From positions 62,001-126,000 of the forward strand of contig JBAOIL010000030.1 in the NCBI GenBank assembly GCA_037044975.1: a DNA stretch of 64,000 bases. Direction: 5' to 3'. The translations under genes were made by a program, and so were the position numbers. Positions 52,992-62,831 of the stretch are shown here, one piece after another. This DNA is from JADLHS01 sp020848635 (GTDB taxonomy: Bacteria; Verrucomicrobiota; Verrucomicrobiia; Limisphaerales; JADLHS01). Position 1 is the stretch's first letter; the number at the start of each line of letters is the position of its first letter. Under the pieces are notes generated by a model. That model was not told the DNA's origin and did not search any database. It saw only the letters and a program-made list of their open reading frames with translations.

Positions 52992-54917
52992 ATGAGTGCT
53001 GAAACCTTGAGAACTTTTGGACCAGACGCCGAAGCCGTAACCGCCGTGCGCGGCGGCGATGCGGAGCGCTATCGCGAACTGGTGGAGCGCCACGAACGGC
53101 GCGTGTTCGCGGTGGCGTGGAGTCGCCTGGGGGACGCCGCGCTCGCGGAAGAAGCCACGCAGGAGGCCTTCATTCGTGGCTACCGACGGCTTTGGATGTT
53201 GGGCGACGGCGCGAAGTTTGCCGGCTGGATCACGACGCTGGCGCGCAATGCGGCCATCAATCTTGGACTGAAGCAACGCCGCGAACTCGACAAACGCGAG
53301 CGCTGGGCCCTGGAGCAAACCGCCGCTCCCGCCGCCGGAGAAGAGACCGCCGAAGTCTGCGCGCCCGAGACCTTGCGCCAAACCCTTGCCGAATTGCCCG
53401 CCGCCCAGCGCGAATGTCTCGTGCTGTTTTATCTCGGAGGCAAGAGCGGCGCTGAGGCGGCGACGGCACTGGGAATTTCAGAAGCCGCGTTCCGCGTGCG
53501 GCTGCATCGCGCCAGGGCAACGCTACGCGAACAACTGGAGGCAAAGCTCGAAGGTTCGTTGGAAAAATTGCGCCCGGCGAAAACCCTCGTGCCCGCGATC
53601 ATGGCGGGCGTGCTCGCTTGCTCGTCCGCGAAGGCCGCGACTGCGGGCGGAGGCGGCGCGGCTATCCTGGGTACGTTGGCCAAAGTTGCACCCTTCAAAT
53701 GGCTGCTGCCGTTTTTCGCTGCCGGCATTGGAGCATTGCCCAGCCTGGCGTTGACCGCGCTGGCCGGAAGAGCCGAGCAGCGGAACTTCAAGGACCCCGC
53801 TGACTTTCGCGCGCAAGCCAGCCGCGTCATGAATCGGACGATTCTTTGGGTCGTCCCGCTGGTGACGATTCCAATGGTCGTCGTCACCCTTGCGCTGATT
53901 CGGAAATTCGGTCAAAAGCCTGCCAACTGGATCCTTGCTGCGGTTACGGTCGCGTGCTTGGCGTGGGCGTGGCGCATGTTGGGGGCGCGCAGCCGATTTC
54001 AGCGCGGCATGTTGATCTGGTACGGAATCCTCTCCGGCGGCATGGTGTTGCAAGCGGCGGGGCTCGTGTCCGCCGGCGCATTTACTTGGTTCTTCATTGC
54101 ATCCTGCCTCTGGCTGATGTGGATCCAGCACTGGCAACCGACGCGGATGGACAACAGCCTCTTCTTCCGCGCGATGATGGGAATGCTGGAAACTCCGCCC
54201 CCGACCACGCCCGCCACGCTGCCGGCTGCGCGGCTGGAAAAAGCCGACCTTAAGCGCTTCGGCAAGTTTCTGGCCGACCGGCATCTCGTCAATGCGCTCC
54301 GCTGGTGTCCCAAGGGTTTGCTTCTGCGCCAAACTTTCGCCAAACTGGCTTGGCCGGCGGACAAAGCCGCTCAGTTCAAAGCCGCCCTCCCATTCTCCGC
54401 GCGGGACAGTTCCAATGTCCTGCTGCACTGGAACGGCGAAGTGACCGCGCAAATCAGCGAGGTGGACGACCAAACCGGGCGCGTGCTCAAACCCGAGGAA
54501 GCCGAGTTGCGGCGCAAGGTGGAAGCGCAGGTCGCCGCGGCGGCCACGCAGGCGTGGCTGAATTTCCGCGAGGGAAACTTCACCGCCGCCGATCGGGCCT
54601 TGGGTGAGAAATCCGACTCGGAAATTTTCCACGTCCCGCCGGCTCGCGCTGCGGCGATTCGCTGGCGGCAAGCCTCACTCGGTTTCGTGGTGCTTCTCTT
54701 CCTCGGCATGATGCTCGTGAGCAAGTATCCGCAAATTCTGAAGCCGCTTGTTGATCGTCACATGAAGCAGGTGATGCGCTCCATCGCCGCGACAAACTCG
54801 GCAGCGCCGTCGCGGCCCAAAACGCCTGGCATCATGGACACGGCCTCGGTGAAGGTTCTTTCCGCGACCAACGCTGCCGAAGCCACCAACGAACCCTCCC
54901 GGCTGCAGCAGCCATAG
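52992..54917 (+). CDS. ECF sigma factor fused to a multi-helix membrane domain
   Basis: The first 185 residues of this 641-residue protein are an ECF sigma-70: region 2 (YRELVERHERRVFAVAWSRL, EEATQEAFIRGYRRLW, FAGWITTLARNAAIN) and region 4 (TLAELPAAQRECLVLFYLGG, LGISEAAFRVRLHRARATLR). Then, without a break, come five or so hydrophobic helices between about residues 230 and 380 (including WVVPLVTIPMVVVTLALI). A soluble alpha/beta stretch of about 180 residues follows, then a final helix (GFVVLLFLGMMLVS) and a Pro/Ala-rich tail. Sigma activity may be held at the membrane through the fused domain in place of a separate anti-sigma factor. No anti-sigma gene is adjacent. Confidence 0.85.
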   Translation: MSAETLRTFGPDAEAVTAVRGGDAERYRELVERHERRVFAVAWSRLGDAALAEEATQEAFIRGYRRLWMLGDGAKFAGWITTLARNAAINLGLKQRRELDKRERWALEQTAAPAAGEETAEVCAPETLRQTLAELPAAQRECLVLFYLGGKSGAEAATALGISEAAFRVRLHRARATLREQLEAKLEGSLEKLRPAKTLVPAIMAGVLACSSAKAATAGGGGAAILGTLAKVAPFKWLLPFFAAGIGALPSLALTALAGRAEQRNFKDPADFRAQASRVMNRTILWVVPLVTIPMVVVTLALIRKFGQKPANWILAAVTVACLAWAWRMLGARSRFQRGMLIWYGILSGGMVLQAAGLVSAGAFTWFFIASCLWLMWIQHWQPTRMDNSLFFRAMMGMLETPPPTTPATLPAARLEKADLKRFGKFLADRHLVNALRWCPKGLLLRQTFAKLAWPADKAAQFKAALPFSARDSSNVLLHWNGEVTAQISEVDDQTGRVLKPEEAELRRKVEAQVAAAATQAWLNFREGNFTAADRALGEKSDSEIFHVPPARAAAIRWRQASLGFVVLLFLGMMLVSKYPQILKPLVDRHMKQVMRSIAATNSAAPSRPKTPGIMDTASVKVLSATNAAEATNEPSRLQQP

Positions 54918-55158
54918 CCTGCGGCAACCGGGCGCACTCTCGCTTTGGCCTCGGGGCGCGGCTGTGTCGCAGACCAGCCGCAGCACCTTGGAGTTACTCG
55001 GTTGGCGGAGGCAGCAAGCGCCCCGGAGCTTTCCAATCCGCTGCGGCTGGTGCTCCGCACACAGCCGCGCCCAACGCTGATTGCGTTCGCGCCCACCGCC
55101 ACCTTGGGCATGATTTTACTCTTGGCGTGGCGACCCGATTGCCCATTAAACTGTCCCC

Positions 55159-56388
55159 ATGAAAATTGTTCTGGCTTACTCGGGCGGACTGGACACCTCG
55201 GTGCTCCTTTCCTGGATCAAAGAAAAATACAACGCGGAGATGATCGCCTTCTGCGCCGACATCGGGCAAGAGGAGGAACTCCACGGCCTGGAAAAGAAGG
55301 CACGCAACACCGGCGCGTCGAAGATTTACATTGATGACCTCCAGGAGGAATTCGCCACCGACTTCATCTATCCGATGCTGCACGCCGGCGCGGTTTACGA
55401 AAGCCAGTATTTCCTCGGGACGAGCATTGCGCGCCCGCTCATCGCCAAGCGCATGGTCGAGATCGCCAAAGCCGAGAAGGCCGACGCCATCGCCCATGGC
55501 GCAACCGGCAAGGGCAACGACCAGGTGCGTTTCGAACTGACCGCCGCCGCGCTCGCGCCGGATTTGCAGGTGATCGCCCCGTGGCGCGACGAACGCTATC
55601 GCAACGAATTTCCCGGGCGGCAGGAGATGATTGATTACTGCGCCAAGCACAAGATTCCCGTGCAGGCCAGTGCCAAGAAGCCGTTTTCGATGGACCGGAA
55701 TCTTCTGCACATTTCGTACGAGGCGGGCATTCTCGAAGACCCGTGGATGGACGCGAGCGACAAGAAATTTCGCGGCTCCTTTACCACGCTTTCCGTGTTC
55801 CCCGAAGACGCGCCGGATAAGCCGGAATACGTCACGCTCGATTTTCTGCAGGGCAACTGCGTGGCCGTGAACGGCAAGGCGCTCGCGCCGCTCGGCGTAA
55901 TGAAGGCGCTCAATAAACTCGGTGGCAAACACGGCGTCGGGCGCGTGGACATGGTGGAGAACCGTTACGTGGGCATGAAATCGCGCGGTGTGTATGAGAC
56001 GCCCGGCGGCGCAATTTTGCACTTCGCGCACCGGCAGATGGAGACGCTCACGATGGATCGTGAAGTCATGCACCAGCGCGACGCGCTCATTCCGAAGTAT
56101 GCCGAACTGGTTTACAACGGCTTCTGGTTTGCGCCCGAACGTCTCGCGCTCCAGGCCTATGTAACCGAGAGTCAGAAAAACGTGACCGGCACGGTGCGCG
56201 TGAAACTTTACAAGGGCAACATCATGGTCGCCGGTCGCAAATCCCCGGTGAGCCTCTACAACCCGCACATCGCCACGATGGAAGCCGACCCGACCAAGGC
56301 CTACAACCAGGACGACGCGACGGGGTTCATCCGGTTGAACGCCCTGCGCCTGAAAGTCGCGGCGAAGGTGCATGGGAAGAAAAAATGA
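55159..56388 (+). CDS. argG: Argininosuccinate synthase
   Basis: The 409-residue protein begins MKIVLAYSGGLDTSVLLSWI, the N-type ATP pyrophosphatase P-loop (SGGLDTS). EAIAHGATGKGNDQ-like AIAHGATGKGNDQVRFEL binds citrulline and ATP. NLLHISYEAGILEDPW, GVGRVDMVENRYVGMKSRGVYE and the C-terminal region are characteristic of type I ArgG. It joins citrulline and aspartate in arginine synthesis. The length is standard. A small exported-protein gene overlaps its stop (ATGA). No other arg gene lies nearby. Confidence 0.97.
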   Translation: MKIVLAYSGGLDTSVLLSWIKEKYNAEMIAFCADIGQEEELHGLEKKARNTGASKIYIDDLQEEFATDFIYPMLHAGAVYESQYFLGTSIARPLIAKRMVEIAKAEKADAIAHGATGKGNDQVRFELTAAALAPDLQVIAPWRDERYRNEFPGRQEMIDYCAKHKIPVQASAKKPFSMDRNLLHISYEAGILEDPWMDASDKKFRGSFTTLSVFPEDAPDKPEYVTLDFLQGNCVAVNGKALAPLGVMKALNKLGGKHGVGRVDMVENRYVGMKSRGVYETPGGAILHFAHRQMETLTMDREVMHQRDALIPKYAELVYNGFWFAPERLALQAYVTESQKNVTGTVRVKLYKGNIMVAGRKSPVSLYNPHIATMEADPTKAYNQDDATGFIRLNALRLKVAAKVHGKKK

Positions 56389-56720
56389 AATCCATTTTGG
56401 CTGCCCTTTTGGTTTTGAGTTTGGCGAGCGCCCTTATTGCTTCCCCGACCTCAGACCTTGCCTCTCCATCGTCAGAAACAAGGGCCGCTGCTGCAAGAAT
56501 TCTTCAAGCCACTTACACACCGCCGCCCGAAACGAATTAGGATTCTCTTCTTGCCGCATTAAAGGTCGGAGACCACAAGACAAATGTTGAAGCGATTCTA
56601 TTCGCTCGCGGAATTAAGCCCGGCCCGGGAGATGGAGAGCAATTGTTGATGGTGGAATATCGGCTTGATGAAGCGTGGTTGTTGCGTTTCAGCTACCGCC
56701 ATCAAGTTCACCTCCATCAG
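56385..56720 (+). pseudogene. Remnant of a small exported protein with in-frame stop
   Basis: ATG 56385 overlaps the argG stop and encodes a signal peptide (KSILAALLVLSLASALIASP), followed by SETRAAAARILQATYTPPPETN and a TAG at 56538-56540. The same frame continues with well-formed sequence: DSLLAALKVGDHKTNVEAIL, FARGIKPGPGDGEQLL and YRLDEAWLLRFSYR. After that the sequence becomes unlike protein (about 56720). So a gene of at least 110 codons is broken by an amber codon and probably also truncated. I recognise no family. Confidence 0.5.
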
Positions 56721-56876
56721 GAGCGACATCTGTTTTGGTCGGCGGGCGAGCGTTCTCGCGAGCCGGCTCGTCGGAAGCCTCGCCTCACCGCATATGCCGT
56801 CCCTGACGGGGCTTCATCATTTTGCGGGTGGCGTTCTACAACTCGACGGCGACTGCGGCGCTCCTGGACCGTTGGC

Positions 56877-58215
56877 TCATTTGCCTTCAGTTGTCGTGAT
56901 TTCCACCCGGTAGAGATGTGTCTTGGTGCGCAGGAAGAACGCTTTGCCGTCCGCCGCCGGACAAGCCATGAAGCCAGCCTCCAGCTTGTTCGTCGCGAGC
57001 ACGTCCAGCGTGCGGCCGGGTTTGAGCACCGTGGTTGTGCCATCCTGGCTGAAGAAATACAGCCGGCCATCGGCATAGATCGGCGAGGCCGCGTATTTGC
57101 CGCCGATGCGTTCGGTCCACACAACCTGTCCTGTGGCGGCTTCAACGCAGGTGACGAAGCTTTCCTCTGCGGGCGTGTAGATCAGGCCATCCACGAGCAG
57201 TGGTGATGCGTACTTTCCGATATGGGTGCTGAGCTTCCACGCGACATGCGTGTCGGTGATGTTGCCGCGCCCGTCGGGCTTGATCGCCCAGAGTTCCTTC
57301 TTCACCAGCCCAGTGACAATGTAGGCAAGACCGCTGGCGAAGAGCGGCCGGGGGGCGCTCGACCAATCATTGTATTCCACCCGCCATAGTTCGTTGCCAG
57401 TATGAGGGTCGTAACCATACGCCGCCTTGGCGCCTACGCTGAGCAACTGTGGTTTTCCGACGACGGTCGCGATCAGCGGCGTGCCGTGGGATTTGCGCAA
57501 GTCGCCATCCCGCGCCATCGGGCCCGGCACTGACTCATCGTTCCACGCGACGGATCGGTTCGTCTTCCAGACCGTCGTGCCGGTCTGCTTGTCGAGCCCG
57601 GCGGTATATTGCAGGTCCGCGCCATCGAAGGTCAGGATCAACAGGTTCTCGAACAACACCGGCGACGCGGAGGGGCCGCGGTAATGGCGGCAGGGCAGAT
57701 CACTCCGTTTCCAAATGACCTTGCCCGTCGTGGTATCCAGACAGGCCGTGCCGGCGCTGCCAAAGTGGACATACACCCGCCCCGGCTCGATCACGGGCGA
57801 AGGGGTGGCGTACCGAGTTCATGGAGGCCCCATTGCCAAGCGGTTCGGGATTGTCGGTGTGAAACACCTTTTCGTTGAAGAGTATCTTGCCGTTCTCTTT
57901 GTCTAGGCAGAGGGCGAAATAATCATTGCCCGCTTCCGTCGCGGTCGTCAGCCAGACCTGGCTTCCGAGGATCACCGGCGTGGACCAGCCACGAAACGGG
58001 ATTTCGGTTTTCCATTTGATATTATTCGTCTCGCTCCATTGAAGCGGGAGGCCAATCGGCTTGGTGTCGCCCGGGGCGGAGACATGGCCATTGCCCCACG
58101 GCCCGCGGAAGTCCGGCCAGTCGGCTTTCGCGGTCGGCAAGCCAAAGGTCAGAGCCACCAACATGAGGGCCCGCCGAATACTTCCGTAGCAAGGTCGGCT
58201 ATTGAAATAGGTCAT
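56877..58215 (-). pseudogene. Exported PQQ-binding-like beta-propeller protein, one frameshift
   Basis: Two minus-strand frames form one protein. It begins at ATG 58215 with a signal (RRALMLVALTFGLPTAKA) and DWPDFRGPWGNGHV, the common opening of secreted PQQ-like propellers. Then come IKWKTEIPFRGWSTPVILGSQVW and other blade repeats. A +1 shift near 57813 separates NGASMNS from YATPSPVIEPGRVYVHFGSAG. The C-terminal part has many blades of the form GKVIWKRSDLP, GTTVWKTNRS, GNELWRVEYND and GQVVWTERIGG. The fold matches BamB / outer membrane dehydrogenase-like repeats. Function unknown; about 445 residues if restored. Confidence 0.82.
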
Positions 58216-58429
58216 AATCGCAGGGTGACAAGACAGCGAGGTCGAGTCAACCATGTGGACCGGTTGTCGTACTCGTGGTTGCCGCCGGGGAGCCGGGAAA
58301 CGGCGGCCCAAGCCAGCAAACCCGATGGGGGTGATTTCACTCGCGACTGGTTGGTCCGTGCCCCAGCCCGCTGCTCTGCGATGCCGGCCCGCCGGCTGGC
58401 CGGCCGCAAAGCGTTGCGTTTTGAGCGCA

Positions 58430-59192
58430 ATGAAATATCGTGACCGCGCCTTGAAACCGACCGCATCCGCCACCAGTAGTCAACTCATCGCCGCCGCCCG
58501 AGCGCTTTCAAACCGCGTCGAACGGTTGCCGTTCCGGCTGCCGGTCACGCACACTTACAATCCGCTCACCTACGCTTGGAAGGCCCATGAGGAATACCTG
58601 CGCCGTTTCGGTGGCCGCCGGAAGCGCGTCGTATTTCTCGGCATGAATCCGGGTCCGTTCGGCATGGCCCAAACCGGGATTCCCTTCGGCGAAATCGCTG
58701 CCGTCCGCGATTGGATGGGCATTCATGCGGCCATCGCGCCACTGGCCAAGGCTCATCCCAAGCGACCAATCCTCGGTTTTGATTGTCCACGCTCCGAAGT
58801 CAGTGGTCGTCGTTTCTGGAAGCTGTGCGCGGATCGTTTTGGTTCACCTGAAACGTTTTTCACCCAGCATTTTGTGGTGAATTATTGTCCGCTGGCTTTT
58901 CTGCAAGCGAGCGGGCGGAATCAAACCCCCAACAAACTGCCCATGGCCGAACGCGAACGATTGTTCCAGGTTTGCGACGAACATCTGCGCGAGGTGCTGC
59001 GGATTCTCCAACCGGAATGGTTGATCGGAATCGGCGGCTTTGCCCGCGAACGAGCCGAACTGGTTGCGGTCAACCAAAAGATCCCGCGTCGGCCAGATCC
59101 TGCATCCCAGCCCCGCCAGCCCCAAAGCCAATCGGGCCGACTGGACGAAAACGGCGACTCGAGAACTCATCCAGCTCGGAGTCTGGGAGTAA
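58430..59192 (+). pseudogene. SMUG1-type uracil-DNA glycosylase, one frameshift near the end
   Basis: From ATG 58430 (KYRDRALKPTASATSSQLIA) the frame has FLGMNPGPFGMAQTGIPFGE, the catalytic motif A of single-strand-selective monofunctional uracil-DNA glycosylase, plus RSEVSGRRFWKLCADRFG and FVVNYCPLAFL. After a +1 shift near 59085 the frame RVGQILHPSPASPKANRADW, carrying the HPSP motif B, runs to a stop at 59192. The uncorrected frame ends at 59266 with unrelated residues. SMUG1 removes uracil and oxidised pyrimidines from DNA. It is known from some Verrucomicrobia and other bacteria as well as animals. About 253 residues if restored. Confidence 0.85.
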
Positions 59193-59275
59193 GCCCGGGC
59201 CTGCCGGCGACGGCTGTGCTGCCTGACGGTTTCAGTTCGCTGGACTTTTGGGCTGGCTTGGATTGAAATACCGCC

Positions 59276-59851
59276 ATGACAAAGTTGAGCTTCCCCTTTA
59301 CGGAAGAAAAGATCCGCGCGCTCAAAGTCGGTGACGAGGTCTTGATCTCCGGCGTTGTGTTCACCGGGCGCGATGCGGTTCACAAGTATTTACACGAGGG
59401 CGGGGCGTTGCCGCCGGCAGTGAAATTGCGCGATGGGATTATTTACCATTGCGGCCCGGTGATGATGAAGCAGGACGATGGTTCGTGGAAATGCACCGCT
59501 GCCGGCCCGACCACGTCCATTCGCGAGGAGCACCTATCAATGGCAGATCATCCGCGATTTCGGCGTGCGGGGCGTCATTGGCAAAGGCGGCATGGGGGAT
59601 CGCACCCTCGCGGCGTGCAAGGAATATGGCTGCGTTTATCTGCATGCGATTGGGGGCGCGGCCCAAGTGCTGGCCGAGTGTATCAAGCAGGTCCCCAACG
59701 TTTACCTGCTGGCCGAGTTCGGCGCCCCGAGGCCATCTGGGAACTGGAGATTGTGGATTTTCCCGCCGTGGTGACGATTGATGCGCACGGCAACTCCTTG
59801 CACAAGGACGTGCTCGCGCACAGTCAGGCGGAACTGGCCAAGCGCCTGTAA
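59276..59851 (+). pseudogene. Class I fumarase / tartrate dehydratase beta domain, two opposite frameshifts
   Basis: ATG 59276 reads TKLSFPFTEEKIRALKVGDE, then GVVFTGRDAVHKYLHEGGA and AAGPTTSIREE, the conserved beta-domain pattern of iron-sulfur class I fumarases and L(+)-tartrate dehydratases. A +1 shift near 59531 and a -1 shift near 59727 (CCCC) enclose YQWQIIRDFGVRGVIGKGG and LHAIGGAAQVLAECI in another frame. The original frame returns with IWELEIVDFPAVVTIDAHG. If both shifts are errors, it is a 192-residue separate beta subunit. The alpha subunit is not in the window. Reaction: fumarate to malate hydration or tartrate dehydration. Confidence 0.8.
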
Positions 59852-60033
59852 CCGGATGACGGTTGCGGCCAAATCAAGGATGACGGAAGCCGGAGGATTC
59901 AGCCACCACGGATTGCTGCCGGCAATCATGACTCCTGCATCTTGCCTCAGATTGCATTGGTGGGCAGCAGGCGAAAGCCTGAGTGCAGCGGAGTCGTTCG
60001 GAAACGGCGTGAGCTTCTAGCGTCGGGCCAAGC

Positions 60034-61008
60034 ATGAAACACTACAAGTTCGTGGATTATGCGACGCAGGTTTACTTCGCGTTTGTGGGGTTGCTGGTCC
60101 TGGAGTTTCACGGCGACCGCCTGACTGCTTGGCCTCGGCTGCTGCTGGTCCAAGGGGCCGGATTGGCGTCAATCCATGGATTAATCCTGCTCGCCGCGCG
60201 ATTTCCCGCTAACCGCCTCCTCGATTTTCTGCGCCATTATTATCCGGTGCCGCTCTACATTGGCTTCTATCGCCAAACGGAACTCCTGAATCAAATGTTT
60301 TATGCGGGCTACCTGGATGTCCACTTCTTCCGCTTGGAGCAATGGCTGTTTGGCATGCAACCGGGACTTGAACTCATGCTGCGGTATCCGGCGCGGTGGC
60401 TGGCCGAGGTGCTCTACATCGCCTATTGCTCATTTTATTTCATGATCGCCGGCGTGGGACTGGCGTTGCTGCTCCGCGACCGCCGCCAGTTTGCGCATTT
60501 CATCTCGGTCGTTTCGTTTGTCCTGTATGTCTGCTATACGATTTACATCTTTCTGCCGGTGGTGGGGCCGCGGATTGTCGATCTCAATCTGCCAGGAGTC
60601 TCCCTCCCGCAAGAGGTGCTTCCGGTCGCACAATATCATCCGCCTGAGTCGATCCGGCGTGCGGTCTTTTTTCAACTCATGGGCTGGGTTTACCACCACT
60701 TTGAAACCGCTGGGGCCGCGTTTCCAAGCAGCCATGTGACGGTGGCAATTTGCACGCTGTATTTTTCGTTCCTGTATCTCCCGCGCATCCGCTATGTCCA
60801 TCTGATCGCCACGATTCTACTTTGCATTTCGACTGTCTATGGTCGTTATCATTATGTGGTGGATGTGGTGGCGGGCATTGCGCTGGCGGCGGTGCTGATT
60901 CCCCTGGGTAACTGGCTCTATTTCAAATTCAGCGACCGGGATCGACAGGTGCCAGCAGACGTGGAAACCAATGAAACGGCGCAGAATCGTGGACCGTTTT
61001 CAACGTGA
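60034..61008 (+). CDS. PAP2-superfamily membrane phosphatase (inositol phosphorylceramide synthase-like)
   Basis: The 324-residue protein has about six transmembrane helices, for example VYFAFVGLLVLEF and VSFVLYVCYTIYIFLPVVG. The active site is spread over three segments: PRIVDLN-type loop, GAAFPSSHVTVAI with the catalytic SSHV His, and YGRYHYVVDVVAG with the second His in an R-x-H-Y-x-x-D. It removes or transfers phosphate groups of lipids; the arrangement is that of PAP2_3 / IPC synthase-like proteins, but eukaryotic specificity should not be assumed. It follows the fumarase domain by about 180 bases and is followed by a convergent gene. Confidence 0.85.
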   Translation: MKHYKFVDYATQVYFAFVGLLVLEFHGDRLTAWPRLLLVQGAGLASIHGLILLAARFPANRLLDFLRHYYPVPLYIGFYRQTELLNQMFYAGYLDVHFFRLEQWLFGMQPGLELMLRYPARWLAEVLYIAYCSFYFMIAGVGLALLLRDRRQFAHFISVVSFVLYVCYTIYIFLPVVGPRIVDLNLPGVSLPQEVLPVAQYHPPESIRRAVFFQLMGWVYHHFETAGAAFPSSHVTVAICTLYFSFLYLPRIRYVHLIATILLCISTVYGRYHYVVDVVAGIALAAVLIPLGNWLYFKFSDRDRQVPADVETNETAQNRGPFST

Positions 61009-61047
61009 AGGGCGAGGCCGGGTTGCCTGGGTCGGCCGCGAACCGAA

Positions 61048-62180
61048 TCAGACCGCGCGCTCGTAAATGCGGTACGTCTTGTAAACCCGGCCACCGAACG
61101 GTTTTAGCAGCCGGCGCATCATGACGTTGTCCTCCAGGATCCAGGAGGCTTCCGCCTCCTTAAACCCCAGGCGCAGGCTGGTCACCAGCCCCTCGGCCAG
61201 CATCACCGCCTCGACACCGCGGTTTCGGTGTTCCTCCTTAACGCCGAGCGTGACAACCCGGCAACTGACCGGGACTTTGCGGCCCAACGCGTAGGGCAGC
61301 AGCCCGAAAACATTTGGGCTCAGCAGTCGCCCCCGAAGCGGCTTCAGTGCCTCGTTGTAATCCGGCAGGGTGAGCATGAAACCCACGGGCTCCCCGCGGC
61401 TTCCGCGATCCAGACCAATCCCTCCACCAACAACGGTTTGAGGCGGGCGGCCAGGAAGTCAATTTCCGCGTCGGTCATGGGGATGAAGCCCCAGTTATCC
61501 TGCCAGGCGGCGTTATAGACTTCCTTAATTTTGACGAGGTCGGCCACCAGCGTTTTCTTGCGCACCGCCGTGAATTGGAATTGCGGACTGCGCTGGCGCG
61601 TCTTGGCCGCGATGCGCTCCAATCGTTCGCGCGGAATGCCCGCCACATTAATGTGATACGCCAGCAGGTCCTTGGCTTTGACATAGCCTTCGGCGGTGAC
61701 CAGATCCACATAATAACGCGGATTGTAGGTCATCATGAGTTGGGGCGGCGAATCGAAGCCATCCACAAGCAACCCGCATTCATCGTTCGTCGTGGGATTC
61801 ATCGGCCCCAGCAAGCGGCGCACGCCCTTGCGCCGCGCCCAATCCTGCACCGCGCCGAACAGTTGCCGGCTCGTTTGGGGATCATTTTCGCACTCGAAAA
61901 AGCCGAAGAACGCCGCGCTGTCCTGGTGCGCCTGATTATGATGATGGTCCAGAATTCCGGCGATGCGACCGACATCCCGCCCGTCCCGCCGGGCGATCCA
62001 GAGCTGCATTTCGGCGTGTTGAAACAGCGGATTGGCTCCGCTGAACACTTTCTTCAAATCCAACAGCAGCGGCGCCACCCAATAGGGGTCGTTCTGGTAA
62101 ATGGCATAGCTGACGTTGAGAAAGCGGAGAACCTCCCGCGGCGTTCGGGCGCAAGGCAGGATTTGCAACCTATGGCTCAT
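61048..62180 (-). pseudogene. GNAT-like N-acyltransferase of about 380 residues, one frameshift
   Basis: The frame from ATG 62180 (MSHRLQILPCARTPREVLRFL) runs SYAIYQNDPYWVAPLLLDLKK, IARRDGRDVGRIAGILDHHHN, LLGPMNPTTNDECGLLVDGF, MTYNPRYYVDLVTAEGYVKA and WQDNWGFIPMTDAEIDFLA. A -1 shift near 61395 then separates IAEAAG from EPVGFMLTLPDYNEAL, VVTLGVKEEHRNRGVEAVM and EASWILEDNVMMRRLL. The N-terminal and C-terminal halves look like the two GNAT folds of long uncharacterised acyltransferases that I have seen in many phyla. HRNRG recalls the acyl-CoA loop. Substrate unknown. Confidence 0.72.
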
Positions 62181-62201
62181 TTCAAGATTTTGCAGCGCCA
62201 C

Positions 62202-62831
62202 CTGCCGGCAACAGACACTTCATTTCCGGTATTCTTGAGAACCTGGCGGCAACAGTCAATGCGATGCTCGTCAGGGCGAGAGCTGTGGCGCCGCGCGCCG
62301 GAGCTGCGCTCAACGCGGAGTCGGGTAGGGTCAGCGCGCTGCACTCCTATGAGGGTTGTCAACCGGGTTGAGAGGTTGGGTTAAAGTTTTTTGGCGTGAG
62401 CCGTGCAACGCGCGGAGCGCAACGGAGTGAAGCGGAGTCGCGCGCGGCAGCGATGAGTCCAACGAACTTTCCACCCGCGTCGTCTGGCTTCAGATTCGGC
62501 TCACCTTTTCATCTTAAAAGTATTTTTCCTTTGGGTGCGCTTCCTGGCTTCGTTGCGTGAGGCGTTGCGAACCGCGGGTCGCCGCGTTGTGAGTGGGGAC
62601 CGGATTGCGTCCTGCACCAGCTCCTATCCGAGCAGTTCCGTTTCGGAACGCCCAACGTGTCGTGCTTGCTTGACGGCGGCGACCGGGGGCAGCGCCCCAT
62701 CTAACCGACGGATGTGTTCGCACACACCAGCTGCAGCTACGAGCCGCCGCCGCCCGGTCGCAAATTCTCTCACGCGCTGACTCAAGGAAAGTTCAATTTC
62801 AGGTTTCCGCTTGCAGGTTGTCCGCCTGGCT
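62202..62831. other. Intergenic region before the IS110-type transposase, no gene seen
   Basis: About 630 bases without a believable gene. Candidate frames on both strands (such as 62509-62723) are low-complexity or resemble no protein. The stretch 62405-62450 (GCGCGGAGCGCAACGGAGTG) has an imperfect GC-rich repeat. The part nearest 62832 should contain the right end of the IS110-like element, but its boundary cannot be set. There is a small AT-rich island near 62505-62530. Confidence 0.35.

Noticed and set aside
59193..59266. C-terminal extension of the SMUG1-type protein
   Set aside because: The HPSP motif and natural end (59192) lie in the shifted frame; the extension is random-looking.
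62405..62450. GC-rich repeat-like stretch as an origin or attachment site
   Set aside because: No DnaA boxes or att-like duplication; only an imperfect GC-rich repeat.
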